39,715 nucleotides of DNA, from assembly GCA_001801055.1 (NCBI GenBank), contig MGWP01000047.1:1-39715 (forward strand), given 5' to 3'. The stretch's first letter is position 1. The number at the start of each line of letters is the position of its first letter. Shown one piece after another: positions 38,721 to 39,715 of the stretch. The position numbers and the translations under genes are program-made. Under the pieces are notes generated by a model. That model saw only the letters and a program-made list of their open reading frames with translations. It was not told the origin of the DNA and did not search any database. The DNA comes from Gallionellales bacterium GWA2_55_18 (GTDB lineage Bacteria > Pseudomonadota > Gammaproteobacteria > Burkholderiales > Gallionellaceae).

Positions 38721-39164
38721 TGAGCCGCAATAACAGTAAGCTCAGGCTACGGTTTTTTCAAAATATAGACGTATGCCGAAGTTGCCCTGAATTTCTACAC
38801 TCCAATATGAAATGATGTAACTCATTTTTCTCTCCTAAGAGCGAACAGCATGAATTCATGATTCAAACTTTAGGCGCAAAGCAGAATTGCGTCAATGCGA
38901 ATTTCCTGATTTTTTAATGCGATAACAGGCTGCCTTATGTACTACATAGAATCTCTTTGTAAGTGACAGAAGGTGTTCAGAGTAATAGAATGACGATGAG
39001 GCAAGGAATGTAAGAGAGCCACAATAACTGCAACCCTCGTTGAGGGCCACGCATATTAGCGAATAGCAACTCCTGGCACACTGCTGCCAGTCAACTTTGC
39101 TATCACACTGCCCGACATCCAACACTCGCAACACGAAACTTACTGTCGTGTTCCAGGATGTTGA

Positions 39165-39492
39165 TTAGCCCGCCACCCTCCAATTCGCCGTAAACGCCGC
39201 CTGAATATCGCGCGTTGTTGCGCCGCTTGCGATGAGCGCACGCACGATCAAATCCAGCGAGACTGAAGGATCGCCCGCTTCAATTTTTGCAATGCGCGGC
39301 TGGCTCGATTTCATGCGTTGCGCCAGATCAATTTGCGAGAGATTGTGTTTGATGCGCAATTTTTTCCGCGCTGACAAGCGAGAGCTTGAGTGCGACGAGC
39401 CGCGCTTCTTCTTCGCTTAATTGCAGAAAATCCTCCGCGCTTCCGACTTTCCAGCCTGCGGCCTGGAGGCGCTCTAATTTGTCAGTCTTCAT
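39165..39492 (-). pseudogene. XRE-family HTH antitoxin-like gene split by a frameshift
   Basis: Frame 1 MKTDKLERLQAAGWKVGSAEDFLQLSEEEARLVALKLSLVSAEK (ATG 39492, SD ggaggg); frame 2 LRIKHNLSQIDLAQRMKSSQPRIAKIEAGDPSVSLDLIVRALIASGAT; join at T6 tract 39360-39365. Confidence 0.75.
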
Positions 39493-39544
39493 GGAATTCA
39501 CCCTCCTGCCAAATTGATTTAGCTCATTCTAACGGGTATGGCGA

Positions 39545-39606
39545 GATGCCCCCTAATAACGAAACTCTCCACGCCCGTCTCCCCCTCCCTAACCCTCCCC
39601 CGGTGG
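39545..39606. repeat. Truncated GC-rich repeat arm
   Basis: Reverse complement gagggttagggagggggagacgggcgtggagagtttcgttattaggg matches the pgl copy at 1702-1757. Confidence 0.7.
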
Positions 39607-39613
39607 GATGCGA

Positions 39614-39705
39614 ATTCCGGTTCAAACTGGACACGCATTCCACGGCAAACTGGACAGCCATTCCAGAGCAAACTGGACACTGATTCCACGGCAAACTGGA
39701 CAGTA
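39614..39705. mobile_element. Four 23-bp tandem repeats, probable terminal repeats of an IS21-family-like element continuing past the window
   Basis: attccggttcaaactggacacgc / attccacggcaaactggacagcc / attccagagcaaactggacactg / attccacggcaaactggacagta at exact 23-bp spacing. Confidence 0.6.
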
Positions 39706-39715
39706 AAATAGAGAT

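Noticed and set aside
38892-39134. 80-aa minus-strand ORF
   Set aside because: No clear SD, no recognisable signature, Cys/Ser-rich composition; not supported as a gene.
39614-39705. Possible CRISPR or replication iterons from the 23-bp repeats
   Set aside because: No spacers and no replication gene in view; IS21-type terminal repeats are the simpler reading, though not proven.

Overview
The window is a ~31 kb block of conserved housekeeping genes followed by a ~8 kb accessory tail. Gene content and order suggest a betaproteobacterium, possibly Gallionellales-like (inference). The housekeeping block, nearly all on the minus strand, runs fabG, pgl-glk-zwf-gnd, MBL hydrolase, bamC, dapA, recX-recA, pncC, metZ, purF, cvpA, SPOR protein, folC, accD, trpA-trpB-trpF, truA, fimV, asd, leuB, leuD, leuC. 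The accessory tail (31.6-39.7 kb) holds a vapBC-type pair between 31-bp direct repeats, a DUF5062-like protein, an MFS transporter, rhuM behind a DNA-methyltransferase N-terminal remnant, an ankyrin protein with an upstream sORF, hypotheticals, a 24-bp-repeat Gly-rich secreted protein, a frameshifted XRE gene and a likely IS21-type end. The most notable signal is a family of four exactly 48-nt imperfect hairpins at 16878, 23311, 26012 and 28509. They share the ends TAACCA...TGGCTA and have compensatory changes in the inner stem. Two bracket fimV and one is translated in-frame inside FolC. Other notable signals are a 118-bp MITE-like element in two copies with a compensatory change in its terminal inverted repeats, a third (duplicated) helix-grip domain in BamC, and GC-rich palindromic arms translated in-frame inside Pgl and FolC. 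All calls come from reading the sequence and supplied ORFs; no database search was run.
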